This document shows, in pieces, positions 8,618 through 17,284 of a stretch of DNA of 64,000 nucleotides. Source of the DNA: Promethearchaeota archaeon (lineage in GTDB: Archaea > Asgardarchaeota > Lokiarchaeia > Helarchaeales > RDOG01); NCBI GenBank assembly GCA_011365055.1, contig RDOG01000005.1, forward strand, positions 244,406-308,405, written 5' to 3'. The translations under genes and the position numbers were made by a program. The notes below the pieces were generated by a model. That model had not been told where the DNA came from. It saw only the letters and a list, made by a program, of their open reading frames with translations, and did no database searches. The stretch's first letter is position 1; every line of letters starts with the position of its first letter.

Positions 8618-9340
8618 ATGTCAGAATATGATCTTTCTGGAGCAAATGCACCGTTAGAAGAAAGAATAGCAAAAAGAGAGATTTTCTTTCTGCAAAAAAA
8701 GATAGGAAAACCAGAAGCTAAAGTTGTAATCGAGAAAAAAATTCCAAAATTATTTAAAGGGGCATCCGGTGTTGAAATAGAATATCTAGAGGTTTTGGAT
8801 AATTACAATCCATTCATTTTCATTAAAGGACAATATAGAGTAAATTATTTAAAACAAGAAATCATCAGTTTTCCTGTCCCACATCACGTGGTCGGCGCAA
8901 AAGTATATGATAAAGTGATAGAGATCGGTGAACCATTAACAGGGGAAAAACAGAAAAAGAGAGCTTTAGATATTAATATTGTTATGAAAACTAAATTCGA
9001 AACTGATGAGGAATCCATAGCATTTAATCCAGATGGAAAAACGATGAATCCAAAAACTATTATAGAATGGAAAAAAGAAAATGCAAGCTCAAATTTTTTG
9101 GATACAAATTCAGAAGAAGTCCGAAGATTTGCAATTACTACCGATCAAGCAATCGATCAGCTTAGGAAAAAATTATTATCCAAACGTCCCAGCGATATTA
9201 AAAAGATCAATGAAGAAGTCTTTGAAATTTCCAAGAATTGGGTAGTCTTATCACCATTGTTTCTATATACTTTAAAATATAAAGAAGAAACAAAGCAAGT
9301 CATAATTGATGCAATATCTCAAGATTTCAAAGTATTATAA
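8618..9340 (+). CDS. Hypothetical protein (240 aa)
   Basis: A soluble alpha/beta-looking protein with no family I recognise. The first part alternates hydrophobic strands (VEIEYLEVLDNYNPFIFIKGQYRVNYL is split over two strands around residues 52-78) and has PVPHHVVGAKVYDKVIEIGEPLTGE. The C-terminal part has an LFLYTLKYKEE strand. The ATG at 8618 follows TTGGTGAGA, a plausible ribosome-binding site. It is the second gene of a probable two-gene unit with the IF2B-like gene. Codon use looks like that of its neighbours and no lesion is visible. Confidence 0.65.
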   Translation: MSEYDLSGANAPLEERIAKREIFFLQKKIGKPEAKVVIEKKIPKLFKGASGVEIEYLEVLDNYNPFIFIKGQYRVNYLKQEIISFPVPHHVVGAKVYDKVIEIGEPLTGEKQKKRALDINIVMKTKFETDEESIAFNPDGKTMNPKTIIEWKKENASSNFLDTNSEEVRRFAITTDQAIDQLRKKLLSKRPSDIKKINEEVFEISKNWVVLSPLFLYTLKYKEETKQVIIDAISQDFKVL

Positions 9341-9377
9341 AAAAATAAAAATATTTTTTATTTATACTATTTTTTCT

Positions 9378-10466
9378 TTAAAGTTGTGTGGGCATGTAAA
9401 GCCAACTAGCAAAGGTTAGAAGCAATACAAATTCTGTTATTAAAAGAGAAACTATAAGAAACCAATAACCTTTACCCCATTTCCAAATCTTTTTGCCATC
9501 AAGTATTGCAATTGGAATGCAATTGAATAATCCAAGCATAATATTCATCAGCGCACCTGTTGTAAGGCCAACAACTAAAAACGAAAAATTGTTTAAAGGT
9601 AAAGCGGGAGGGAGAATTATAATAATTGGCAACAAAATTGAACTTACGACGCAGTTGAAAACTGGACCAGCTATTGCAATCTTTCCCATAAGGTGCTTGC
9701 TTTCTCCAGCTCTAGGTGGAACCATAACAGCACCAGGAAGCATAAATTTGAATGGAATAGCGTATTGAGGAGCAAAGAAGCCAACAATAGATAATATAAA
9801 GGAAATAATGGTAAGTGTCAAAAAGAAAGGCAAAAAACGAAATTCACTCCAATGCCCTAATTTAATAGATGCAAATTTATGTGCCAGCTCATGCCCTAAG
9901 AAACCTAAGGTAGCAAAAGCTACAGGAATAACTATCAACATAATATCAATTACCCAATTTCCTCCAGCCATAGCTTGTAGTGGCGTATAAAAGAGAGTCC
10001 AAGCAATTAAAGCCATTAATACGGTAGACAAACCTAATTCTAAAACTTCCCATTTAGATGTGATACCAAAAATTGGCTTATTTGGCTTTGTAAGTTTAGG
10101 TACAGGTAAAAAGAATTTTCTAAAACCACTACGATCATAAACATAATACCTAACAATTGTCTCTCCTGTTTCTGGATCATAAAATTCTTCATAATCATCT
10201 GCATCTGGAGGAATATCATTTTCATCAATTTCAGGCAGGCCGGAATCTCTAAACGGAACTTCTTGAGTTGATCTTGGCGGTGGTTCATAATATTGAACAG
10301 GCTCAACTACAGCAGGAGGCGTTGGTCTTGCGTGTTCAGATCCTCTTATTAGATCAGAACAGTTGTGTGTTTCTGGCAATCTATGCTCAGAACAGTATGA
10401 TTCTCCACAATAAGAACAGACAAAGGGCATATATAGCTCTTTACCACATTTTTTGCATGAAGCCAT
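9378..10466 (-). CDS. AN1-type zinc finger fused to site-2 protease (M50)
   Basis: A 362-residue two-part protein. Residues 4-36 form a full AN1 zinc finger: C4-x2-C7-x9-C17-x2-C20-x4-C25-x2-H28-x5-H34-x-C36. A Pro/acidic linker follows to about residue 115. From about 140 there is a polytopic membrane domain with the M50 zinc-protease motif HELAH at 192-196 and the third ligand motif NCIPIAILDG at 315-324, whose Asp completes the metal site. Site-2 proteases cut transmembrane helices in the membrane. AN1 fingers are found in eukaryotes and archaea and often bind ubiquitin-related or proteasome partners, so the finger may recruit substrates. The gene is convergent with 8618-9340. Confidence 0.9.
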   Translation of the reverse strand: MASCKKCGKELYMPFVCSYCGESYCSEHRLPETHNCSDLIRGSEHARPTPPAVVEPVQYYEPPPRSTQEVPFRDSGLPEIDENDIPPDADDYEEFYDPETGETIVRYYVYDRSGFRKFFLPVPKLTKPNKPIFGITSKWEVLELGLSTVLMALIAWTLFYTPLQAMAGGNWVIDIMLIVIPVAFATLGFLGHELAHKFASIKLGHWSEFRFLPFFLTLTIISFILSIVGFFAPQYAIPFKFMLPGAVMVPPRAGESKHLMGKIAIAGPVFNCVVSSILLPIIIILPPALPLNNFSFLVVGLTTGALMNIMLGLFNCIPIAILDGKKIWKWGKGYWFLIVSLLITEFVLLLTFASWLYMPTQL

Positions 10467-10684
10467 CTTAATTCAACAAGTAAGTTTTTTCAATTACTCA
10501 TAAAATCATTCATGAAATAAATGTTTTCATTTTTTTGGGAAAAATAGTGTAATATTATAAACAAATATAAATAGAATTAGCTCCAAATTTCTAATAATTA
10601 ACATTATAGAGAAATAAAATTATTTAATTTTATTATAAATCTAGTCAAATGGAATAAATTAAGAGAAAATTAGTATTAAAAGAG

Positions 10685-11197
10685 ATGATTATGATGGATG
10701 ATCCGGATTATACACCTTATTCTAGTCCAATCCCCATTGCAGGGACTTCTTATTCAGCACAAATTGGTAAATCAAAAGCATCAAACAAATGGAAAATTAG
10801 ATTAATTAAGGGAAGAAATGTAACAGGTAGCGAAGAATTTGATGAATTAAATGGAAATCTAATGATCGCATTTATTATGAGAGAAACTGCCATTCCGATG
10901 CTTAATCCGTATAAAATCTCCCAAAACATAAAGATGCTCATTAAACAAGCAGAAAGAGGACCTTTAACAGAAAAACCACTACCACCTTCACCACCACCCA
11001 TGCCAACAACTACAACTACTCCTGCTGCAAGAGCTTCTGAATATGATGTTCCGAAACGAACTGCACCTGCTCCAATTTCAATATCATCAGCTGGTAAAGG
11101 ACCACTTCAAGATGCTATCAATCAATTATCGGAGATTGTAAGCATGTTACAACAGACAATCCAATTATTACAAGATGCTTTAAGAGCAAGTCAATAA
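10685..11197 (+). CDS. Hypothetical protein with Pro/Thr linker and C-terminal coiled coil
   Basis: A 170-residue protein in three parts. The N-terminal part (to about 98) is compact, with SYSAQIGKSKASNKWKIRLIKG and FDELNGNLMIAFIMRET. A Pro/Thr-rich linker holds PPSPPPMPTTTTTP. A C-terminal amphipathic helix (about 140-168, LQDAINQLSEIVSMLQQTI) probably forms a coiled coil. I do not recognise a family. The start is taken at 10685, with two further in-frame ATGs within four codons. It is followed by another coiled-coil gene and a zinc-ribbon gene on the same strand, which looks like an operon. Confidence 0.65.
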   Translation: MIMMDDPDYTPYSSPIPIAGTSYSAQIGKSKASNKWKIRLIKGRNVTGSEEFDELNGNLMIAFIMRETAIPMLNPYKISQNIKMLIKQAERGPLTEKPLPPSPPPMPTTTTTPAARASEYDVPKRTAPAPISISSAGKGPLQDAINQLSEIVSMLQQTIQLLQDALRASQ

Positions 11198-11257
11198 TAA
11201 GGAAAAAATTAGGAATTTATTGTATTATGTACTTTTAAATTAATTACATGATTAAGG

Positions 11258-11713
11258 ATGAATATTACAATGGAAGAGGAACTAACTCTCACTGATTGGA
11301 AAGCTATTAATCAACAAAAAGATGAAGAAATAAAAGAATTAAAGGAAAAAATTTCTGACTTAGTCAAAAAAAATCTGATGATGGTAAAGGAAAAATCAGA
11401 ATTAGAATCTAGAATTTCCGAGATGGAGGAAGTAGCTAAGAATTTCGAAGCTTATACAAATAAAGTTCAAGATGAAATTGAAAAAATTGAATCCGTTTGG
11501 AAAAATAAACTTTTAGATAGCCATCGTAAAGAGCGAGCTTTGGAAAAAATGTTAGCAGAAAAAAGGAAAGGAGAAATTGATCAAAAATCTCTTTCTTTAC
11601 AATCTTATCTCAAATCCTATAAAGACAAAATAGAAGATTTGGAGAAGAAATTGGCAAAAGCAGAGGAACTTGCTATAAGATATAAGAAGATCGCCGAAAA
11701 AAATAAAGATTAA
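11258..11713 (+). CDS. Coiled-coil protein
   Basis: A 151-residue, almost fully helical and highly charged protein. Heptad-like spacing of Leu/Ile runs from about residue 18 to the end (for example ELKEKISDLVKKNLMMVKEK and KIEDLEKKLAKAEELA). It has no membrane segment or other domain. It is the second gene of the small cluster beginning at 10685 and probably acts as a scaffold or partner protein. The start is ATG 11258; a second ATG at 11270 is possible. The assignment is structural only. Confidence 0.65.
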   Translation: MNITMEEELTLTDWKAINQQKDEEIKELKEKISDLVKKNLMMVKEKSELESRISEMEEVAKNFEAYTNKVQDEIEKIESVWKNKLLDSHRKERALEKMLAEKRKGEIDQKSLSLQSYLKSYKDKIEDLEKKLAKAEELAIRYKKIAEKNKD

Positions 11714-11722
11714 ATATTTAAT

Positions 11723-11926
11723 TTGGTGTTTTTTTTGGATAAAAACTGCATTATTTGCGGAGATATTTTGATAAGAGAAAACGAAACGATTAAAAAACAC
11801 GAAAGTCTTGGATTAAGAACAAGTATATGCCAAGATTGCCTTTCCATTCCAATTAGATGTACTAAATCGACTATGACATTAAGTGAAATACTCCATAGAA
11901 TAAGAGTTATTCGAGGAGCACATTAA
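11723..11926 (+). CDS. Small zinc-ribbon-like protein
   Basis: About 65 residues with two CxxC pairs (CIICGD near residue 9 and CQDC near 37), separated by 25 residues, and a further Cys (RCTK). The spacing suits a zinc knuckle or ribbon. The remaining C-terminal helix is basic. There is no ATG in the right place: the possible starts are TTG 11723, GTG 11726 or TTG 11735, so the N-terminus is uncertain. It follows the coiled-coil gene by nine bases, which favours a real co-transcribed gene. Its function is unknown. Confidence 0.55.
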   Translation: MVFFLDKNCIICGDILIRENETIKKHESLGLRTSICQDCLSIPIRCTKSTMTLSEILHRIRVIRGAH

Positions 11927-11933
11927 AACTATT

Positions 11934-12152
11934 TTAATCCAAGTTTTCAATCATTACAACAATAGGCCTACTAATTACTTTAATATCGTCATCTTTTTTA
12001 ATGTTAAATTTTTCTAGAGCATCCCGAGTAATAACTGCAGTCATAATAGCCTCCTCCTCCGATATTAAATGAATTTCGCCTAATAAATCTGTCTTGTTAA
12101 TTCCCTCTATTTTACATTTAATTCTGTTTCTTGCACTTAATTTTTCAGACAT
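11934..12152 (-). CDS. Mop/TOBE-domain molybdate- or tungstate-binding protein
   Basis: A 72-residue single TOBE (Mop) domain starting MSEKLSARNRIKCKI, the classic lead-in of molbindins. It continues with GEIHLISEEEAIMTAVITRDALEKFNIKKDDDI. Stand-alone Mop proteins form hexamers that store molybdate or tungstate. The ATG at 12152 overlaps the last codons of the upstream ModE-like gene by eight bases. Its ribosome-binding site (GGAGGG) lies inside that gene, so the two are translated together. The pairing supports a joint role in oxyanion sensing and buffering. Confidence 0.85.
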   Translation of the reverse strand: MSEKLSARNRIKCKIEGINKTDLLGEIHLISEEEAIMTAVITRDALEKFNIKKDDDIKVISRPIVVMIENLD

Positions 12153-12723
12153 CAAAAAATCCCTCCTTCAACACCATTACAGACGTCGATTTGATTACTG
12201 CTGATACATTTTTACCTTTTTCTAGTTTTAATGCGTTAGTTGACTCACGAGTGATTAAAGAATTAATTTTTTGTCCCTTAGGTATTCGTATTTTTAGAAT
12301 AGCGACTTCATTATCTTTTTTGATTTCTAATACCTTTCCAATAAGAGAATTTGTTTCATGCTGTTTGAAGCCATAAGATTGCCATAAAAGTCTGTTTTTA
12401 ATTGCATCTTCAACGTAATCATTAAAAGTATTATATATAATAAGCAATTTTTCTCCAAAATCAGTAAGTTCAATACCGCCTCCTCCTCCAGTTCCACCTT
12501 TATAGGTAATTACTGGCTCTTCACCAGTTTTATTTTTGATTTTTTTTAAAATATTCCAAGCGTATTTATAAGAATATCCTAATTCTTTCGCAGCTTTTCC
12601 TAGATTCTTATGTATTTTTATTTGTTCTAGTAATGCAGCTCCGCCTTTCCCCATAATATTTTTTGTTTGCTTTTCAAGCCATATTTTATATTTTAATTTT
12701 AAATCTTCTTTTCCATTAGTCAA
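12145..12723 (-). CDS. ModE-type molybdate/tungstate-responsive regulator
   Basis: A 192-residue protein with the ModE layout. The N-terminal winged helix-turn-helix includes LGKAAKELGYSYKYAWNILKKI (split near 41-62), matching the LxxAAxxLGxSYxxAW signature of ModE. A wing follows with GGTGGGGG at 76-83 and LTDFGEKLL, then a C-terminal TOBE domain at 125-187. ModE family proteins bind DNA in response to molybdate or tungstate and control uptake and cofactor genes. The typical ModE has two TOBE domains; here one is fused and a second is encoded by the overlapping downstream gene. No modABC or wtpABC transporter is in the window. Confidence 0.88.
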   Translation of the reverse strand: MTNGKEDLKLKYKIWLEKQTKNIMGKGGAALLEQIKIHKNLGKAAKELGYSYKYAWNILKKIKNKTGEEPVITYKGGTGGGGGIELTDFGEKLLIIYNTFNDYVEDAIKNRLLWQSYGFKQHETNSLIGKVLEIKKDNEVAILKIRIPKGQKINSLITRESTNALKLEKGKNVSAVIKSTSVMVLKEGFFDV

Positions 12724-12792
12724 AATTCATCAACAATCAATTTTTATTATAAAATAAAATTGTATGGATCATAATAATTTTTATTGATCAAA

Positions 12793-13050
12793 ATGGTTAT
12801 TATCAACTTTTATTTAAGAGACTTACCCAAAGACCAACAAGAAAAAAGCGCAGAGGTAAGTTTAAATGACTCGATTGGGAAAATTAAAGGAATTGTGAGA
12901 AAACTTTACTCAATTAATCAATTATATACAATTACATTGATGCATTTTGGCGAAGTATTAGAAAATGAAAAGCAAGTAAAAGAATATGATTTGACAAATG
13001 GAAAAGTCAAGGTAATGTTAATTAAAACTTCAGATATGCGGGAGTTGTAA
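12793..13050 (+). CDS. Ubiquitin-like beta-grasp protein
   Basis: A protein of 85 residues if started at ATG 12793 (a TTG lies three codons upstream). The pattern fits the ubiquitin fold: a first hairpin, VSLNDSIGKIKGIVRKLY as the strand-helix part, then LYTITLMHFGEVLENEKQ and KEYDLTNGKVKVMLI. The last two line up with the ubiquitin stretch of lifxGkxLeDxxtLxxYnI followed by xtixlv. It does not end in a di-glycine (the end is DMREL), so conjugation would need processing or may not occur. It lies six bases upstream of gatD on the same strand. The fold call is from pattern recognition and should be tested with structure prediction. Confidence 0.55.
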   Translation: MVIINFYLRDLPKDQQEKSAEVSLNDSIGKIKGIVRKLYSINQLYTITLMHFGEVLENEKQVKEYDLTNGKVKVMLIKTSDMREL

Positions 13051-13055
13051 AGTTT

Positions 13056-14408
13056 TTGTTAAAGAATTATTCAAAGAAAATCCAAGATCTTTTATTAAAA
13101 CATGATATAAATGCAGGAGATAAAATAGAAATTAAGGGAAAAGAAGAAAAATTTGAAGGATATTTGATACCTCAGACAGAATTGGGAGATCCTGATATAA
13201 TTATTTTGAAAATTAGTAGCGGTTATAATGTAGGAATCCGTTTAAAAGAAGTTTTTGAAATAAAAAAATTGAAAGATACTAGAAAATTAGAATCCTTTAC
13301 AGCTAAAAAGTTGAAGATAAATAAAAAATTACCAAATATTTCAATTTTACATACTGGGGGTACAATTGCTAGTAGATTGGATTATCGAACGGGAGGAGTT
13401 GTTTCAGCCTTTAGTCCTGAAGAATTAATTATGCTTTTTCCTGAATTAGAAGAAATCATAAACATTAAAGCAAGAGTGATCACGAATCTTTGGAGTGAAG
13501 ATATTAGAATTGGTCATTATCAACTTATGGCTAACGAAATTGCTGAGGAAATCGAATCAGGGGCCGATGGTATAATTCTTGGACATGGAACGGATACTTT
13601 ACATTATACTGCTGCAGCTTTGGATTTTATTTTTAGCAATTTACCAATTCCAATATTAATTGTAGGAGCTCAGAGGAGCTCAGATCGAGGTAGCAGTGAT
13701 GCAGGTTCAAATTTAATAAGTGCAGCACGTTTTATCATAAACACGGATTTTTCAGGTATTGCAGTATGCATGCATGGAACTTCAAATGACACGGAAATTT
13801 TTATAAATCCCCCTTGTAAAACTCGTAAAATGCATACTTCGCGAAGAGATGCATTTAGACCCATCAACGTGTTACCTATTGCAAAATTAAATTATCTAAA
13901 AAACGAAATAGAATTCATCAAAAAAGATTATTTACGAAAAGATAAGAATAGAAAATTTGAAATAAAAAGTAATTTTGAAGAAAAAGTCGGATTAATAAAA
14001 ATTTACCCAGATTTTGATGCTAATTTAATAAAATATTTTATTGATAATGAATATAAGGGATTAATTGTAGAAGGTACAGGACTTGGACACGTTCCTGGAG
14101 TCCGAGATGATATTAGCAAAAAAAATGAAAAAATTATGGAGTATTTAGGGATCTTAGCAAAGAAAGCAATCGTTATAATGACTTCTCAATGCTTATACGG
14201 ACGAATAAATATGAACGTGTATGATAAAGGTAGAGATTTACAAAATGTAGGGATCATTCCAGGAGAAGATATGTTACCAGAAATAGCATTGATAAAATTA
14301 AAATGGCTTTTAGGAAATTATTCAATAGAAGAAGCAAGAAGTAAGGCGCGTATAAATTTAAAGGGAGAAATAGATAATCAAGGAGAAATTAAATCATATT
14401 TATTTTAA
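13056..14408 (+). CDS. gatD: Glutamyl-tRNA(Gln) amidotransferase subunit D
   Basis: A 450-residue archaeal GatD, the asparaginase-type subunit that frees ammonia from Gln (or Asn) for conversion of Glu-tRNA(Gln) to Gln-tRNA(Gln). After an N-terminal SH3-like domain (about 1-85) comes the L-asparaginase domain with HTGGTIAS (99-106), HGTDT (177-181) and VGAQRSSDRGSSDAGSN (about 203-219). These hold the catalytic Thr residues. The start is a TTG at 13056, just after the stop of the preceding gene. gatE follows after 33 bases on the same strand, the normal archaeal partner, so the pair forms the GatDE complex. The length is typical. Confidence 0.96.
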   Translation: MLKNYSKKIQDLLLKHDINAGDKIEIKGKEEKFEGYLIPQTELGDPDIIILKISSGYNVGIRLKEVFEIKKLKDTRKLESFTAKKLKINKKLPNISILHTGGTIASRLDYRTGGVVSAFSPEELIMLFPELEEIINIKARVITNLWSEDIRIGHYQLMANEIAEEIESGADGIILGHGTDTLHYTAAALDFIFSNLPIPILIVGAQRSSDRGSSDAGSNLISAARFIINTDFSGIAVCMHGTSNDTEIFINPPCKTRKMHTSRRDAFRPINVLPIAKLNYLKNEIEFIKKDYLRKDKNRKFEIKSNFEEKVGLIKIYPDFDANLIKYFIDNEYKGLIVEGTGLGHVPGVRDDISKKNEKIMEYLGILAKKAIVIMTSQCLYGRINMNVYDKGRDLQNVGIIPGEDMLPEIALIKLKWLLGNYSIEEARSKARINLKGEIDNQGEIKSYLF

Positions 14409-14441
14409 TAATTCTATATCTCAACTCAAAGATGTGTAATT

Positions 14442-16367
14442 ATGGATATTGATTATGAAAAACTAGGTTTAATCTGTGGAATTGAAATTCATCAAAGATT
14501 AAATACAAAACGCAAACTATTTTGTTCTTGTAGCCCAAATTTCAATCCTGAAGATGAATCATTGAGAATTATTGAAAGAAAGTTAAGATCAGTTCCTGGA
14601 GAACTTGGAGATGTCGATCCAGCTGCTATTTATGAATATTATAAGGATAAATTATTTGAATACCATATTTTTGAAGGAAAAACATGTTTAGTTGAACTGG
14701 ATGAAGAACCTCCACACCCTTTAAATCAGGAAGCACTTGAAATAGCATTAACTATTGCCGTAATGCTTAACATGTACATTCCAAATGAAATCGAATGTAT
14801 GAGAAAAACGGTTGTGGATGGTTCTAACACTTCAGGATTTCAACGGACGATGAATGTCGGTATTGGAACAGATAATTCTATAATTCAAACATCTTTTGGT
14901 CCAGTTCGGATAAAAGATTTGGAATTAGAAGAAGAATCAGCAGGAATTATTGAAAAGAAAGTTGCGGGAAGGATGATCTTTCGGCTTGATAGATTGGGAA
15001 TTCCATTAATAGAAATTGGTACGCACGCAGATATTCGACATCCAGACCAAGCGCGGGAAGTCGCTGAGATTTTAGGTATGATATGCAGAATGACAGGTAA
15101 GGTTCAGCGAGGTCTTGGAACTATAAGACAAGACGTCAATATTTCAATAAAGGGAGGATCTAGAATTGAAGTAAAGGGACTTCAAGACTTGAGAATGGTA
15201 TCAAAATTAGTAGAAAATGAAGTCATAAGACAAAAAAATTTGTTAAAAATAAAATCCGAATTAATTGAAAATGGTATTAGTGAATTTAATCTAAAGATTG
15301 ACGATTTTACAAATTATTTCTCTAAATCAGAATCAAAGATCATCAAACCTGTTCTAAAATATAGGGGAAAAATCCTTGGATCCGTTATTCCAAAATTCTC
15401 TGGATACTTAAAACGTATTTTATTCGAACAAAAAACTTTAGCTAAAGAAATTGTGGATTATTCCAAAGCATATGGCGTTAAAGGCTTCATTCATTCTGAC
15501 GAGAATTTGGAAAATTATAAATTATTAAAGGAATTTCAAGCAATTAGAGAAAATCTTAAATTAAATGATGATAATTTAATTTTAATTATGGCTGGAAAAG
15601 AGGATGAGATTGCTACAGCTTTAAATGCAGTAATAGAAAGAATAAAATATCTTTTAATTGGGATACCTGAAGAAACAAGGCTAGCACAAAATGATGGTAC
15701 TACAAATTATCTAAGACCTTTACCCGGTTCAGCTCGAATGTATCCAGAAACTGACATTCCACCAGCTATTATCACCGATAATTTTCTAAAAAAAATCAAA
15801 GAAAATTTACCTGAGTTACCAGACGAAAAAAAGAATCGATTTGTTAAAAAATCAAAATTAAGTGAATCTTTAGCCGATCAAATAATAAAATCTCACCAAT
15901 TATATCTATTTGAGGAAATTATTAAAGAGTTCCAAACAATTAAACCAACATTAGTAGCAAATGCGATAATTACATTACCTAATGAGATAAAGAAGAAATA
16001 TAAGGAATTAGATCCTAATAAAATTAAAGATGAATATTTTATAGAAATTTTCAAATTAATCAGTCAAGATAAAATTTTTCCTGATAATTTAATTGATATT
16101 CTTACGGAAATGTTAAAAAATCCAACGAAATCAGCTGAAAAAATCGCCAAAGAAAAAGGAATTCTTAAAGATAGTATTGATCTATCAGAAATTGAGGGAT
16201 TAATAGGTAAAATAGTGATGGAACGAAAAGAATTCATTCTTCAACAAGGTGAGGATAGAGCTTCAAAAAGTTTGATGGGATTAATCATGAAAGAACTGAA
16301 AGGTAAAGGATCAGGAAAAATTATAAATGAAATATTACGTAAAAAAATAAAGGAGATAATGAAATGA
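14442..16367 (+). CDS. gatE: Glutamyl-tRNA(Gln) amidotransferase subunit E
   Basis: A 641-residue GatE, the archaea-specific GatB relative that activates the Glu on tRNA(Gln) and amidates it with ammonia supplied by GatD. Landmarks are GLICGIEIHQRLNT near the N-terminus, the LFCSCSP motif, MRKTVVDGSNTSGFQRT, RLDRLGIPLIEIGT and GTIRQDVNISI, with the AspRS-like (GAD) insertion and the helical YqeY-like tail towards the C-terminus. The stop overlaps the next gene's start by four bases (ATGA), so translation is probably coupled. The archaea-only status of GatDE is one of the firmest taxonomic signals in this window. Confidence 0.96.
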   Translation: MDIDYEKLGLICGIEIHQRLNTKRKLFCSCSPNFNPEDESLRIIERKLRSVPGELGDVDPAAIYEYYKDKLFEYHIFEGKTCLVELDEEPPHPLNQEALEIALTIAVMLNMYIPNEIECMRKTVVDGSNTSGFQRTMNVGIGTDNSIIQTSFGPVRIKDLELEEESAGIIEKKVAGRMIFRLDRLGIPLIEIGTHADIRHPDQAREVAEILGMICRMTGKVQRGLGTIRQDVNISIKGGSRIEVKGLQDLRMVSKLVENEVIRQKNLLKIKSELIENGISEFNLKIDDFTNYFSKSESKIIKPVLKYRGKILGSVIPKFSGYLKRILFEQKTLAKEIVDYSKAYGVKGFIHSDENLENYKLLKEFQAIRENLKLNDDNLILIMAGKEDEIATALNAVIERIKYLLIGIPEETRLAQNDGTTNYLRPLPGSARMYPETDIPPAIITDNFLKKIKENLPELPDEKKNRFVKKSKLSESLADQIIKSHQLYLFEEIIKEFQTIKPTLVANAIITLPNEIKKKYKELDPNKIKDEYFIEIFKLISQDKIFPDNLIDILTEMLKNPTKSAEKIAKEKGILKDSIDLSEIEGLIGKIVMERKEFILQQGEDRASKSLMGLIMKELKGKGSGKIINEILRKKIKEIMK

Positions 16368-17266
16368 GCAAAATGGTACCATTTAAAATTGAATTCATTC
16401 CAACATTTAATGAGGCTATTGACAAGTTAATAGATAATGGAATCCCTCGTAATTCATTCATCTTGATAAATGGTGAACCTGGTACGGGGAAAAGTGCAGT
16501 TTTGTGTGAAATGATATATAGAAGACTAAAAGCTGGTGAACCTGTAATACTTCTAGTCTTACAAAATTCACCAATTTCAGTCATCCAAAGATTTTTAGGG
16601 TTAGGTTGGGATGTATTACCTTTTATTGGAAAAGGTTTATTTAAAATAATAGATTGTTTTTCGTTCAGAATGCTTGATAGTGAAAATCCCATCAAGATGT
16701 CAGTGGCAAATGAACTTGTAATGGCAAAAATATCAGAAGAAATAATAATACCTCCAGATCCACTAGATTTTCAATCCATCTTGCTTACTATTAAATCTGT
16801 TCTTCAAAAACTTGATAAATCGATTACGGGAGGCGATAGTTCTAAGATACTTGGAGGAATTCTAGCAATTGAAAGTTTAACAGAACTCTTAACTATACAA
16901 CAACAAGATAAAGTTTTAGAATTTGTAAAAACCATCAGAGCAAGATTGTGTAAAGAACGATTCATGCAAGTAATTGCTGTAAATAATATCGGCATTTTCG
17001 ATAATTTTAATGCATTATTGTCTTATTTTATGGATTTTATAATAGATTTTCGTTTTGAACCAGAAGCCATGAAAAGAGGAGTTTTATTAAAACAATTCCG
17101 TATCCGAAAATCGTCAGGAACAGCAAGTAGAAATATATGGTTATTCTTTGAAATAGTTAGAAATGAAGGACTTATGGTTCCAGATGCGGTCTTAGGCAAA
17201 GTGGAAGACGCATATGCATCCTTTTTTGGTGAGAATGATTTGAGTAATAAATCAGGGAAAAAATAA
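16364..17266 (+). CDS. KaiC-like RecA-family ATPase
   Basis: A 300-residue single-domain protein of the KaiC/RadA-like ATPase group. The Walker A motif is GEPGTGKS at 37-44, preceded by NGIPRNSFILI and followed by AVLCEMIYRRLKAGEPVILLVLQNSP. This matches the archaeal KaiC-like pattern in which the second strand leads to an altered Walker B. A hydrophobic segment near GGILAIESLTELL takes the Walker B place. The start overlaps the gatE stop by four bases and a further unknown gene follows after 18 bases, so it is in the gat operon. The cellular role of archaeal KaiC-like proteins is mostly unknown. Confidence 0.8.
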   Translation: MSKMVPFKIEFIPTFNEAIDKLIDNGIPRNSFILINGEPGTGKSAVLCEMIYRRLKAGEPVILLVLQNSPISVIQRFLGLGWDVLPFIGKGLFKIIDCFSFRMLDSENPIKMSVANELVMAKISEEIIIPPDPLDFQSILLTIKSVLQKLDKSITGGDSSKILGGILAIESLTELLTIQQQDKVLEFVKTIRARLCKERFMQVIAVNNIGIFDNFNALLSYFMDFIIDFRFEPEAMKRGVLLKQFRIRKSSGTASRNIWLFFEIVRNEGLMVPDAVLGKVEDAYASFFGENDLSNKSGKK

Positions 17267-17284
17267 AGTTAGAGAATAACAAAA

